Assembly (NCBI GenBank): GCA_019787685.1
Contig: JAHNUO010000005.1
Coordinates: 1,736,001-1,800,000 of the forward strand
DNA from: Chiua virens
Taxonomy: Eukaryota; Basidiomycota; Agaricomycetes; Boletales; Boletaceae
Reading direction: 5' to 3'
DNA length: 64,000 nucleotides
Position numbers and translations under genes: made by a program
The notes under the pieces: generated by a model
What the model was told of the DNA's origin: nothing
The model's database searches: none
The model's input: the letters and a program-made list of their open reading frames with translations, nothing else
Shown here: positions 1 through 12,428 of the stretch, in pieces
Layout: each line of letters opens with the position of its first letter
Position numbering within the stretch: position 1 is the first letter of the stretch

Positions 1-1989
1 GTTGCATCTTTAAGATTTGAATCCCTGGACCTCGTGGACGTGAACGTGGCACATATGGGGAGATATTACGTTGTTGATAGTGAGACCCTGCAAAAAGCGG
101 GCCGGATACGCGAAGCGCCAGGATTTTTTTGGGAGGAACGACCCTGAAGTTTCCTTTTTCAAACGTGCGCTCACTCCATCAATCAGGCATGAGTGAACCT
201 GCAACCTGTCAAAGTGGTCATTGGGCCTGCATTAGGACCCGACTAGCCCATGTCTGGCGACTAAAGTACTAGGAGATCTAACGCCGCTGCCAGCTAATCT
301 CTGATCCCCCCGTCAGTTTGTGGTCAATTGCCTAAGATGGCCTCGCTTCAAGTTATCGTTCGTTCTCCAAATCTCACTTTGGCCGTCGCGATGGCGGCGG
401 GGTGGCTGCGAGTTCTCTTGTGCGCTCTCTTCGGTCGACGGGTGTACTATCCGGTCGTATTAATGGGTTCTTGCCGCACCGGTGGGTTCTCCTGGTTCGA
501 TTTCAAACATCATCTTGATGCCAACTTGAAAGGTGCGGGAACGAAGTCGCGTGCACCGGAGCGCTCGTCCACCCGACAAGATTTCGGGTAATCGACTTTG
601 ACAGATCTGTAATGTTTTATGGACGGCGGACTCGGCCGTGCAGGACGTCACTTTAAACAAAAAAGTAGTACGTTTCACATGTCAGCTATCATCACATTCA
701 TTCATTAGCCTTACCGAGTTTTGTACTCAATACAGGTGGATCATCTCGTGTCACAAGCATTACTTAAACAAGGGATCAACCGTGTTGTCCGACCCGAGTC
801 CGCTCGAACTTAATTCAAGGGGAAGAGATTCTTAGCATCGTAGACACGCCGTCCGCAATGATAAAGCCGGTCCTGGACGACACCTTGCGGAATCGCCACA
901 AAGCCTTCCCAGACGCAGTAGATCGGTGCTTGATTCAGGGGTCAGATATAGTGATTGCTGGGCCTTACCTGCTACTTCCGGATTCACAGTCAAAACCTTT
1001 CCCTTGTTCTGGAAACGCCGCTGGCTTCTTTCCTCTCCCGAATTCCGTTCGGTTCAAAGTCTTTATTGACACCCTCGCAACGAGGCAATCCGGCATCAGT
1101 TTACTTGCTTCGTGAGTTTTTATCTTTTTGGCTCAGGCAGCTGCTTGGATGGGCATGTATTTCAAAAAAAGTATGCATATGAACGAAGATGGCGCACGTT
1201 CCGCAGACGCACGACCCTGATTCATTTCGGCACGCTTCATGGCGGGCAGGCGCTCCTCAGCCTCCTGGGCTTCCACTCGAGGAACATTTTCCCAATCCAT
1301 CAACATGACTCATCATCGCTTGCTTAAAGGAGTTTCCACCAGCGGTGGCCCCTCCGGTCGGTGCGGAGATGGAACGATTTCTCTTACAGGCGGATGCGGG
1401 TACTCTAAATCAAGGCCTGTGGCTCTGCTTGGTACGTCGTTTCTTTGATTTCCGAGCGGCGATGGTCGTTCCTCAGGTTAGTTGTAGCTCCGGCGTATGC
1501 GGGTCCGAATGGGGTGTCGAATGGGTATCCCAATCGTGTCCGGAATGTGGTGACTCATCCGCACGATCGAGAACCGCCGTGTTTGGAACCATGAGCTCCT
1601 GCAGCATTGCGTCATGGTTAATGAAGGCCGGATATTTGAAGTGGCATCACTGCGCTGGACGTCGAGAAGATGTTACCGTGTACACAGGGTCGGACCGCGG
1701 TCAGCGGGACTCGGAAGGCCCAAATTCAGCGCCGAAATCCCCCGCCATGTCGGTTGGACAGCTTCGAGCTCGTGGTAGACGCAGGCCCTTTGGACTCCAA
1801 AGGACCCAAAGTCTCCCTAACATCTAACGTCTTCCCCATTTCTCCCCTCTAGTCAAGAACCGTTCGACCCATCTGGATTCGCGATCACGAATCTCCCTTT
1901 TGGGTCATCCCAAGACACATGCATACCACCAGGTCGCACATGGCAGAAGTTACATAGAATCCGCTGTCGTCTAGGAACGGAAATAAAAA
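1..1989. other. No recognisable gene
   Basis: I see no conserved motif, no chain of spliceable exons and no terminal repeats in this stretch on either strand. The longest open frame (1345-1827, +) has a composition that looks like chance: no domain motif, and Arg, Ser and Cys scattered evenly. It ends where the G-domain pseudogene on the minus strand begins. It may be relic sequence, but nothing supports a particular origin. Confidence 0.5.
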
Positions 1990-4110
1990 TACATACCCAC
2001 GAAGTCGAAGAAGAAGTCTTGTGTCCAGTCGCAAAGTCTGTCTCTGAGTTCACATCCAACCAATGCTTGGCAGCTTTCCACACGACGAATGGTACAGGCA
2101 ACACAAACCCAGGGGGGGGTCTTCCTTGAAAGCCCGCTCTTGCCTCGCAGCTAGATTCGAGGCCTCCGCCTCTTATCTAACCTTTTCGAGTTCTTCTTGC
2201 AATCGAGCATTCTTCCGATGCTTCAAGACCTCTCGTTCCAGTTGTTTGCACCTCCGTCCGTCGTCGACGGTCGTCAGCCTCTACAGCCCAACATTCCTTT
2301 TCGGCGAGTTCTTGTTCCACTGCTCGGCGGACTCGGGCAACCTCCTCGAATTGCCTTTTGAGGGCTTCTTCCCTCAGCACAGTTTACTGGCGTTCTTCAT
2401 CGAACTTTGCTAGTGCGGCCTCTTTCGCCGGCCTCACCCCACCTCATTCCGAGCCCGTTCCTCCTTAACAGCTGTTCGCTTCTTCTCCAGTTTGCGTGCA
2501 GGCTCTTCCCGCAGCCTTAGCTGACGCTCTTTCTCCTTCAGGTGTAACCTGCTTTGTTCAACAGGCAACTAAACGAGCAACAGTGCTGCTGTCGCGCTTG
2601 GTCCGCTTTAATACCAACTTGCTTCTCCTTCTCCTGATGTTCGCGTGCGAGTCGTTCCTGCAGCTTCAGCCTGTGTTGTTTCTCCTGCAGTTGTTTCTGC
2701 AAGCCTCTGTCGCGTCCCTCTGCAAGCAGCCTTGCCTTTTCTGCTTTCTCATTTGCCCTTGTCTGACGCTGGAGTTCTTCTTGGAGCGTAAGAGCTCGCT
2801 CGCAGTTCTGCTCTAACACTCTTCACCCTCCGCTTCCCTCCGCTTCCTTTCGGCTTGAGCTCGGGACACCTCTTCTCGCAGCGAATTTAGGCGTTCCTGG
2901 TGCTGCGCTTCCGCCAGCTCACGGGACTTGTGCTCGTTGACGAGCCTTTTTCCTCTTCAGCTTCTTTACGAGCCTGGACAACCTGCTCCTGCAAGCCCTC
3001 GAGCTCATCTGCGAACTGATGGCTTTCCTTCTCCATTTCCGCGATCCTAGATTCGAGTTGCGATGTCGTTGCGATGAAGTCTGCCATAACACGCTCTAAA
3101 TCGCGTTGTATGCGTGCGATCTCCTGCTGCTTCCTGTCGACTTCTTCTTGGAGCTCCGACCTAGTCTCCTGATTTGGTGCGCATGGTGGTCTCCATCTCT
3201 TGTCAGATCTTCCTGATCTCTTCATTGTGACGGTCTGCCTGTTCTTTCAAGGCGCAGGTAAGCTTGGCTCCGACAGCGGTATGTGCGAGGTCCTTGTACT
3301 CGCCCACGAGCTTGCGTTGAAGCTGAAGCGCCGCAGGTTGAGTATTTATCAGATGACGAAGAATGGACTGGGCGGACGCCTTTATGTCGTGATGACGGAG
3401 TAGTCGCGCGCCCTGCTCAAGCACGGGCTTGGACAAGTGGTCGTTCTTGGCAAGTTCTTGCTCACGTGCCTCACCGACTTTGGGGTCGACGCTCTCCCAT
3501 ATGTTGGTCACAATGAGCACGTTTTGGAGTGAGCTGTCTCCGCACAGCTCCCGGAAGATACGAAAATTGCGCTTCGATGTGCCACCCTGATATCGGATAT
3601 CCAGTGCACATAGATGATTCCGACGAGCCTGGCGCCTCGCTCGTACCTGCAACGGGGATTTGAATCGTCCAGGACAGTCTTCTGGACTCGCGCCGGAACA
3701 TAGTGACTTACGTGTTAGATAAATATACGGCGATGAATGTGAGGACGTCCGTATCGCTACACATTGTATCGTCGAATCCAGGCGTGTCAACCAATGTGAT
3801 GATGGATCCGTCTAGGAGGAACGGTTTAGACGTCTGTACTTCAGACGTACAGCTCTCCAGACCATAGCCAACAGGAAAGTTGGACGTGCTGGCGAGGTTG
3901 ATGAACTGGTGCATGCCAAATTGGATTGAATCAGTGACGAGCCAAGTCCTGTGTCATTCAAATGAAGACGCATACAGTGGATTTGCCACTTCCAGCGGCT
4001 CCCATGACGCTGTTGACACAGACGCTGCTGTTGAGAGACGTGACGCCGAGAGGGTGGATCAAGACACGTACGCGATTCGAACCTCTTTCCTGCCAGTTAC
4101 CATGGTTGAA
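1990..4110 (-). pseudogene. Decayed G-domain/coiled-coil protein (paralogue 1)
   Basis: This is a broken copy of the gene at 7529-9934. Reading the minus strand, the P-loop exon is still present near 3990 (GAAGSGKST; the usual Thr after GA is replaced by Ala). The second exon (about 3717-3905) keeps the conserved FINLAS start and the G3 motif DTPGFDDT. The third (about 3210-3640) keeps RIFRELCGD and the G4-region motif IVTNIW. A codon that is Arg in paralogue 2 is TGA here at about 3203-3205. The coiled-coil tail is then broken by further stops and frame changes, for example a TAA near 2400. The tail end still resembles paralogue 2, which shows it was once full length. A functional truncated G-domain protein ending at the TGA cannot be fully excluded. 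Confidence 0.8.
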
Positions 4111-4530
4111 GAGAATGGGAAAGTAGGAATGCGAGGCGGGTTGACGTGTCAGACGTTGCCAGTGGGGTCTGTCGTTATATGCTCCCGCAGGCCTGCACCA
4201 CGCACCGTAGTGGCGAGAGCCAAGAACGCCCTTACAGCGTTTTGACTTGATTGATCTGTGAGTCTGAGACAGTCACAACGAATCCCGCTGCTGCTGGCAA
4301 TGCACCTATCAGATTGGCGAGCTATTTCTCCGATTTCACGCACCGAGAGCTATGATCTAGACTGCGACCATACATACACATGATGTCACAGGTGGAAAAT
4401 CGACCAACTTGAAGTACTGTCACCGCGTATGGTGGGTTCTGCACACGTTTCATACCGCATGTCTAGATCCCGACCACAAGTTCCAACAGTTCAGTGCACT
4501 AATTCGGTTGAGAAAGAGAATATTTGAGGG
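1990..4530. repeat. Segmental duplication, copy 1
   Basis: The whole pseudogene plus about 420 bp of its 5' flank is similar to 7480-10470. Beyond the coding part, the flanks share a GC-rich run ending in a Cys-Pro-like CTCCCGCAG/CACCCGCAG block. Further out they share a block beginning TCTAGAT and running into CGACCACAAGTTCCAAC (about 4460-4490 here, 10391-10420 in copy 2). This points to duplication of a locus including its promoter rather than of coding sequence alone. The copies are now divergent, with many small indels. Borders are approximate. Confidence 0.7.
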
Positions 4531-4619
4531 GTCCCGTGCACCTCTTCGATTCTAGGCCCTCGGGTCGATGCGGAGCTGCAACACGAATTAATGGATGCGA
4601 GTCTGGTTTAGGTTTGAGG

Positions 4620-4993
4620 CACAACGGCGTTTGCAACATTTAGGAGATGCCCTAAATGTTAGCCCCGATGTGAATCACGAATATCAAGTTTGAGCGAACA
4701 TTTAGTATGCGTCCTAGACTTGAAACTTGAACCAGTTACAAATGTGAATAATAAACTCTAAGTTTAGGATAGGTCCAAACGTGAATGCCGAGTAATAAAC
4801 TTCAAGCTTCAAGTTCGGGACGGGATGGGTCTACACGTTTAGACGTATCCCAAACTTGGAGTTTATTTTCACGTTTGTGAGTAGTCCAAATTTCAAAACC
4901 AACTTGAAGTTTTGTCTACGCCTGAACGCGGTAAACTAGGGATTCACGTCGGGGCTAACATTTAGGTCCACCCTAAATATTGCAGCCGTTGTG
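4620..4993. mobile_element. Fold-back MITE-like element
   Basis: This 374-bp element has imperfect terminal inverted repeats of about 60 bp. The left end starts CACAACGGC and the right end finishes GCCGTTGTG. Both ends contain an inverted copy of the block CTAAATGTTAGCCCCG. The interior is also palindromic: a run with AATAAACTC(T/C)AAGTTT near 4747-4790 has its inverted partner near 4830-4885. The whole element could therefore fold into one long hairpin. A possible 3-bp target duplication (AGG) flanks it. It has no coding capacity. This matches the structure of non-autonomous fold-back elements (MITEs), but I cannot assign a transposon superfamily. It ends 88 bp before the acetate kinase start codon, so it probably lies in that promoter or 5' leader. 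Confidence 0.75.
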
Positions 4994-5081
4994 AGGGTAC
5001 TTGATACATCCACCTTATTTAGGCTCGCTCACCCCGCTGATAAGGAGTTACAGCGACAGTCACGCAATTTCATTGAGCGAA

Positions 5082-6586
<1,505 letters not shown>

Positions 6587-7479
6587 AACGTTTCAAACAC
6601 GTCCGAGTCTTACCATGACCAAGGGTGGAATTGACATTGTACAACAGGTTTCAGTGAAGTCGATAAGCAATGTTTTGGAAGACCAGTAAAGGAGAATGTC
6701 ACGTAGTGGTGGAGAATCCAGCTTAAATCGAGCTCAGTCAATCTCTACTGACCATTTCGACAAAGTTCCAGATCCAACTTGAAGTGTTACTTCCTTACAT
6801 CGTCAACCGGAATCCCACAGAGTAAATGCATCATGACAAAAAAATACGCATCTGACGTACTTTTTGCTTCTCTTTGATGCGGGGAACGGGTCGTGGTATG
6901 AACATTGGGCCGCTCAAGTCGTAAGATCAAGCTCGAGTTCCATGTAGTATGCGATCCAGCCAACCAGGAGTCGACAATTCAACGAGTTATGCGATTTCTA
7001 CCCGGAGATTGAGGTCCGTCGCCGCCATTTAGTGAACGTCGAGAGTGAGCTTGGGGGAAGGGCTTATAATTACCTCGGGAAGGCAAGTGGGACAGGAAAA
7101 CGTGGTCATTTTACTACTACGCTAGTTACACAATCACATGATGCTTAATCCTATACGATCCTTACTGACCCCCCACTGAGCAAACTTCGTATATTTGGAT
7201 CTACGCGAAGGGAGGATTGTGCATGCCCAGTTACCGCCACCAACAGCTCGCGCGAACGATCTGAACGATGTGCCCGCAACGTCGACTCTTCAAGCTTCAA
7301 GTTACGTCGAGTGGCTCAGGTACTAAGAAGTTCAATTGCAATAATTTCGGTCCATAATGTTATTGTATAGAAGTCAACTTTACAGGTCGGTGTAGAGCTA
7401 CATGGTATTGACAAAGGCCGCGGCGCCTATAGATATCACGCGAAAGAAAAAAGAAATGAAGAACAAATCGAACGAAGGT
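6587..7479. other. Intergenic, no gene seen
   Basis: Downstream of acetate kinase and downstream of the convergent G-domain gene. It is AT-richer than the coding regions and contains no convincing exon on either strand. It should hold the 3' untranslated ends of both genes. Confidence 0.5.
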
Positions 7480-7528
7480 ATGAGTCGAAGAAGGGGCATA
7501 CGTCCAAGTCCAATCCGAGTCGAAATGC

Positions 7529-9934
7529 TTATCTCGCACCCAACCAATTCATGGCGGCTTTCCACAAAACGAATGGTATTGGGAGCACAAATCCGGAGGG
7601 TGGGGGCTCTTTCTTAAGAGCCCGGTCTTGTGCTGCGGATCGTGCGGCGTCCGCCTCTCGTCGAGCCCTTGCGAGTTCTTCTTGCAGTTGAGCATTCTTC
7701 TGGCGCTCTAAAACACCTCTTTCTGCTGTTTCCGCCTCCATCCGTCTTCGATGATCTTCAGCCTCCGCGATGCGCCTCTGAAGCACCGCCAATTCCCCCT
7801 CCAACTTCTTCTTGTGTTCGTGTTCTTCCCCCAACCTAGCCTTTTCCTGAGCCTCGTACGCCAATGACCGAGAGAGCTCTACGGCACGTTTTGCCTCCGT
7901 AGCCTGACGCTCCTTCACCGTGAGTTCCTGCTCCATCGTCTGGCGTACTCGAGAAACTTCTTCCTCGAGCTGCTTTTTGAAGGCTTCCTCCTGCAGCTTA
8001 GCTTGTTGGCGTTCTTCTTCGAGTTTTGCGAGCATGGCTTCTTTGCCAGCTTCATCGCCTCTGCTTCCTTCTCTCTCCGAGCTAGGTCTTCTTTGGAAGC
8101 CGTTTGCTTCGCCTTGCGTTCGCGAGCGAGCTCTTCCTGCAACTTCAACCGGCGTTGTTCCTCCTCCTGCAGCCTGAGGCGTTGTTCCTCTAGTTGTCGG
8201 AGCCTCGCCTCGTCTGATTTCTGAAGGGCCTCCGCCTCCTGTACCTTCTTGGCATGAGCTTCCTCCAAGGCTCGGCGCACCCGCTCCGTTTCCTCAGTGA
8301 TTTGGATTTGATACCTCTCCTTCTCGCGCTGGAGGGCCTCGTTCTGCTGCTCGAGGAAGGCTGCGTGAGCTTCCGCTTGGGCTTGACTTGCGATAGCGGC
8401 CTCGTGTTCACGGCGTTCTTGTTCAGCGGCAACCTTCTCCATCTCCTGTCGCGTTTTCTCTATCTCTTCCTGCAAGCAAGCTTTCTCGCGTTCGTCCGCC
8501 AGCAGCCGGGCCTTCTCTTCTTCCTCCTTGGCTTTCGCCTGACGCTCAAATTCTTCCTGGAGCGCGAGAGCCCGCTCACGCTCCGCCCTGACCTTTGCTG
8601 CGTGCTCTGCTTCGATACGTTTCTTTTCGGCTTCAGCTCGCGCCATCTGTTCTTGCACCGAACGCAGGTGTTCCTGGTGCCGCGCCTCCGCGAGCTCCCG
8701 AGCCTTGCGCTCCTCCTCAAGTTGACGAACCTTTCGCTCTTCGGCTGCTTTCTTGGCATTCAGGAGCTCACTTTCGCGTCGTGCGTGTTCGACCTGCGAT
8801 GTCTCGACCTCCTTGCGAGCCTGGACGACCTGATCCTGCAGGCCCTCGAGCTCCTCCGCATAGCGACGGTTCTGCTTCTCCATTTCCGCAATCTGAGATT
8901 TGAGTCGTGCTTTCTCGGCATCAAAGTCTGCTGCCATACGCTCCGAATCACGTTGTATATGCTCGATCTCCTGTCGTTTCCTGTCCACTTCCTCTTGGAG
9001 TTCGGACCGCGTCTCCTCGTCCTTGGCGCCCATGGCAGTCTCCATCTCCTGACGGATCTTCTTGATTTCTTCGCTGTGACGGTCGGCCTGCTCTTTCAAA
9101 GCACGGGTGAGCTCAGCGCCGGCAGCGGTATGCGCGAGGGACTTGTGCTCGGTCACGAGCTCGCGCTGAATCTGAAGCGTCGCCGCCTGGCTGTTGATCA
9201 AATGACGCAAGATAGCCTGCGCCGAGGGCTGATTACCGTTGTGGCGCAGCAGTCGCGCGCCCTTTTCGAGCACGGGCTTGAAGAACTTGTCGTTATTGGC
9301 AAGCTCTTGCTCCCGCGCCTCGCCGACCTTGGGGTCGACGTTCCCCCACATGTTGGTCACGATGAGGACGTTCCGGAGGGTGCTGTCTCCGCACAGCTCG
9401 CGGAAGATGCGAAAGTTGCGCTTCGACGTGCCGCCCATCCGGACATCGGAGATCCGGTGCATGTAGATGATGCCGGCGAGCTTGGCGCCTTGCTCGTACC
9501 TGTGAAACGGGGATGTCGGTCATTCGTTTATGGATGCATTCTGCATCGTGCACTCACGTGTTGGACAGGTACACGGCGATGGACGAGAGGATGTCCGTGT
9601 CGCTCCGCGTCGTATCGTCGAATCCGGGCGTGTCAATCAGGGTGACGATGCGTCCGTTGAGGAGGAATGGCTTGGACGTCCGTACTTCGGCGGTACAACT
9701 CTCCAAGCCACGACCGACGGGCAAGCTGGACCCGCTGGCGAGGTTGATGAACTATGGGTCGAATTGGATGAATCAGTCACGGGCCCGCGCGTCAGGACGT
9801 GCTACAAGGATGACGTACGGTGGATTTACCACTTCCAGTGGCCCCCATGATGCTGTTGGTGCGTGTCAGAAACATGGACAAGTGGGAGAATGAGATACGT
9901 ACGCAATTCGGATTTCTTTTCCGCCAGGTGCCAT
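7529..9934 (-). CDS. G-domain (AIG1/septin-like) protein with long coiled coil (paralogue 2)
   Basis: Likely a GTP-binding protein with a filament-like tail; its cellular role is unknown. Exon 1 starts at 9934 (MAPGGKEIRI). Exon 2 carries the P-loop GATGSGKST. Exon 3 carries the G3 motif DTPGFDDT. Exon 4 continues with RIFRELCGD and a G4-position motif IVTNMWG, which lacks the Asp of NKxD. A charged tail of more than 400 residues rich in Glu, Arg, Lys, Gln and Ala follows; its heptad character marks a long coiled coil. One base is missing near 8044-8045 compared with paralogue 1 and with the downstream frame. Upstream of that point the frame runs on to a stop at 7915; downstream, the conserved tail resumes in another frame to 7529. 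The gene is therefore frameshifted late in the tail, or the sequence has an error there. The G domain is unaffected. Confidence 0.78.
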
Positions 9935-10049
9935 GACGGTGATGCACGCAAAATGTTACTTCGTTACAGGGAAAGGAATAGTTGTCAAATGGGATAGAAT
10001 GCGAGGCGGAAGAGGGTGAGTTCGTTCAGCAAGAGGTCGGAGCGCGTTC

Positions 10050-10056
10050 TTATATA
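10050..10056 (-). promoter_or_regulatory. Probable TATA box of G-domain paralogue 2
   Basis: TATATAA reads on the minus strand 116 bp upstream of the start codon at 9934. It lies inside the 5' flank shared with the duplicated pseudogene, where a similar TTATATG run occurs near 4173. The position suits a core promoter, but no transcript start is known. Confidence 0.45.
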
Positions 10057-10508
10057 CACCCGCAGCGCGTGCACCACACACCGTCTTCACATTACCTGAT
10101 GACGCCGATCGGGAGGGTAGCAACGCATGTTTACAGCTCTTGGTCCGCGGCGGGAGTCGACAACACCCTTTCAGCGTTCCACCTGATCGGCTATTAGTTG
10201 CCAGTGTTGACCACGCTGAATCCTGCCGCTGAGAGTACCCCCTGAATTAGGCGGTATATCCAATTGGTCAACGGCCATCTCGCGGACCTACAAACCAACA
10301 CCCCGAAATCACGCATCGAAAGCCATGCTTTAGGCTGTGGCAGACACATACTATCATTGGTGGGGTCTAACATGCGTTCCAGATTGCTCATCTAGATCTC
10401 GACCACAAGTTCCAACGGTACACTACACCAAGTCGCTGAACAAAAGAATGATAAATAAGCATACGACGAGCCAGCTCGAAAGTACATAACGTGATATGGC
10501 TGGGCAAA

Positions 10509-11646
10509 TCACCCTTCCTTGACCTGCAGCACCTCCTCAATTCTGCGTAATTCAGTCTGATAGTCAGACGCCAGCCTTGCAGCCTGACTCTGCGCCTTTT
10601 CGAGCTCTGCTTCCACCTTACTCATTTCATCCTGGAGTTCTTTCCGTGTCTCCTCGTCCTGGCTTCGCTCGGCATCGACCATCTCTTCTTTGAGAGCTTC
10701 TAGCTCTTTCTGGTGTCGTGCGCAGAGCTCCGACATCTCCCGATCGAGTTGTTTATAAGCGGCCGTCTGGGTGATGTCCATGCCTTCTCCCAGTTCTCGC
10801 TGGATCTGGAGCACCACGGGCTCCTTGTCGACGAAGTGCTGGATGATGTGGTGAGCAGACTTCTTCGCGTTATCGTGCCGCAGTATTTGGGCTCCTTTAT
10901 CAAGGATCGGTTTGAAAAAAATATCCTTGGTTGTGAGCTCCTGCTCTCGGGCGTTTCCGTCCTCCGCGGTGACTGCGCCCCACATATTAGTGACGATGAT
11001 CACGTTGGGGTAGGCTTCTTCGCCGCAGAGTTCCTGGAACATTCTGAAATCACGCCGAGCTGAACCTCCGACCCTCAAGTCGGAGATCCGTTGCATATAT
11101 ACAACACCGGCAAGGCGTGCGCCTTGCTTATTGCTGTGGAGTACGTCAGCAAAAAGCGGAGCATAGGACGGAAACGAGCGTACGTGGTAACCAGGTAAGC
11201 GGCAATGAGTTTCAAGACGTCGGTGTCTGTTAGGGTGGTGTCGTCGAACCCGGGGGTGTCTATCAAGACGACCTGTTGTTTGCCGATGTAAAAGGGCCTG
11301 GACGTCTGAACTTCATTGGTGCAGCTTTCCAGGCCGGAACCTTCTCTGAGGTCGGAGCCCGAGGCAAGGTTGATGAACTAGAATCAAGTGTTAAGTGGGC
11401 GTGCCTTGTCGAGGGTGAGCAAGAGACCAACCGTCGTCTTTCCACTGCCAGTGGATCCCATGACCCTGATTGATTGATAAGCAGGTGAGTGAGGACAAGT
11501 GCAGCGAGGAGGACATACGCAATGTAGATGGTTTCACGGACTGGTGGAGCAATGGGGGACCTCGGAGGAGAGAGAGGTGCCTTTGGTTCCTCGTCGGCAA
11601 ACTTCTCTAGCTGCTTGCGTCTGGTGCATGCCAAGATTTGACCCAT
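10509..11646 (-). CDS. G-domain protein with short coiled coil (paralogue 3)
   Basis: A shorter, intact relative of the two upstream genes, about 325 aa. Exon 1 (11519-11646) begins MGQILACTRRKQ, followed by a Pro-rich linker. The next exons carry the P-loop GSTGSGKTT, then FINLAS and the G3 motif DTPGFDDT. The last exon (about 10509-11135) carries the G4-position motif IVTNMWG and a helical tail of roughly 110 residues with coiled-coil character (ELCARHQKELEALKEEM). The exon layout around the P-loop matches paralogue 2, so the genes share ancestry. The N-terminus fits an N-myristoylation pattern (Gly2) with a nearby Cys7 that could be palmitoylated. Paralogue 2 lacks this, so a membrane location is inferred for this one only. 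No frame breaks were seen. Confidence 0.8.
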
Positions 11647-12428
11647 CGCTGGAGAGCTGAGGGGGAAGACTGTGAACTCTGAAAGACGAGATATCCGAAG
11701 TGGAGCTGACGTTTAATGCAGCACGTGTTGGCGGTGTTGTATCACATCGTGCACGGGACGAGGTTCCGGCCTGCCTTGAGGTGGTGCTGAGAAGCATGGG
11801 AACCATATTTCTGGCACAGAGCTGTGATTCTGCAATATGCATGGAGGATAGTTAGCGGAGAACACGCGTTTATGCCGTGGGTGCCCATTTATTCGGGTAG
11901 TGCGACTCTCGTCGAAATTCGGCATCGAACAGCACAGGACAGGGAAGGACGACTTAAGAAGCGGCTGGGCTGATAAGAGAGGAGGAAGTTCTAGGATGAA
12001 CATTAGGGATAAGGATCGCTGGGAAAGTGGGTGGAGAAGGGGTCAAGAGCTCGGGGGTCAAGCTCCTCCCTGGAGTGGTAAGTACTAGGGCTGTTCCCAC
12101 CTAGACCGCGTGTTATGGCCCGTTTTTGGCCGAACCGAACAGCAACAAAGTTCTGGATGTCGTACCTTGTTGATGTTGATATCAGTCAGAAGAAGCGGTT
12201 GAATTACAAACCGAAATTGACGGATAATTCAATGTCGCATTAACGCAGCCGCTTGTCGTCATGTTCCTGCATAGTCACTACTATGTGGCCAGCGAATGAG
12301 TTTAACCAAGAGAATACCGTGTGATCGTAGCTGTCCCCCGAAAAAAAAAGTGGCCTGATGATGACGACAACATGGGCGCGCCCTATAAAAATCAGCGTCT
12401 CAATCGCTTTATTTCCCCATCGCACCTC
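11647..12428. other. Intergenic, divergent promoter region
   Basis: This separates the minus-strand G-domain gene from ERG3 on the plus strand. Apart from the ERG3 TATA box I see no gene or repeat. It should contain both promoters. Confidence 0.5.
12384..12390 (+). promoter_or_regulatory. Probable TATA box of ERG3
   Basis: TATAAAA lies 45 bp upstream of the ERG3 start codon, just after the GC-rich palindrome GGGCGCGCCC. This spacing would give a short 5' leader. Confidence 0.45.

Larger units (their letters stand above)
7480..10470. repeat. Segmental duplication, copy 2
   Basis: This is the better-preserved copy of the duplication also seen at 1990-4530. It contains G-domain paralogue 2 and its 5' flank. 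The two copies are in the same orientation and bracket the fold-back element and acetate kinase gene. Borders are approximate because similarity fades gradually. Confidence 0.7.

Noticed and set aside
1345..1827. 160-codon open frame on the plus strand
   Set aside because: No motif, no exon context and no paralogue in the window; consistent with chance in GC-balanced DNA.
8254..9645. 463-codon open frame on the plus strand
   Set aside because: It lies exactly antisense to the coiled-coil gene. The Leu/Phe-rich text is what the complement of Glu/Lys/Arg-rich coding gives. No domain or splice logic supports it.
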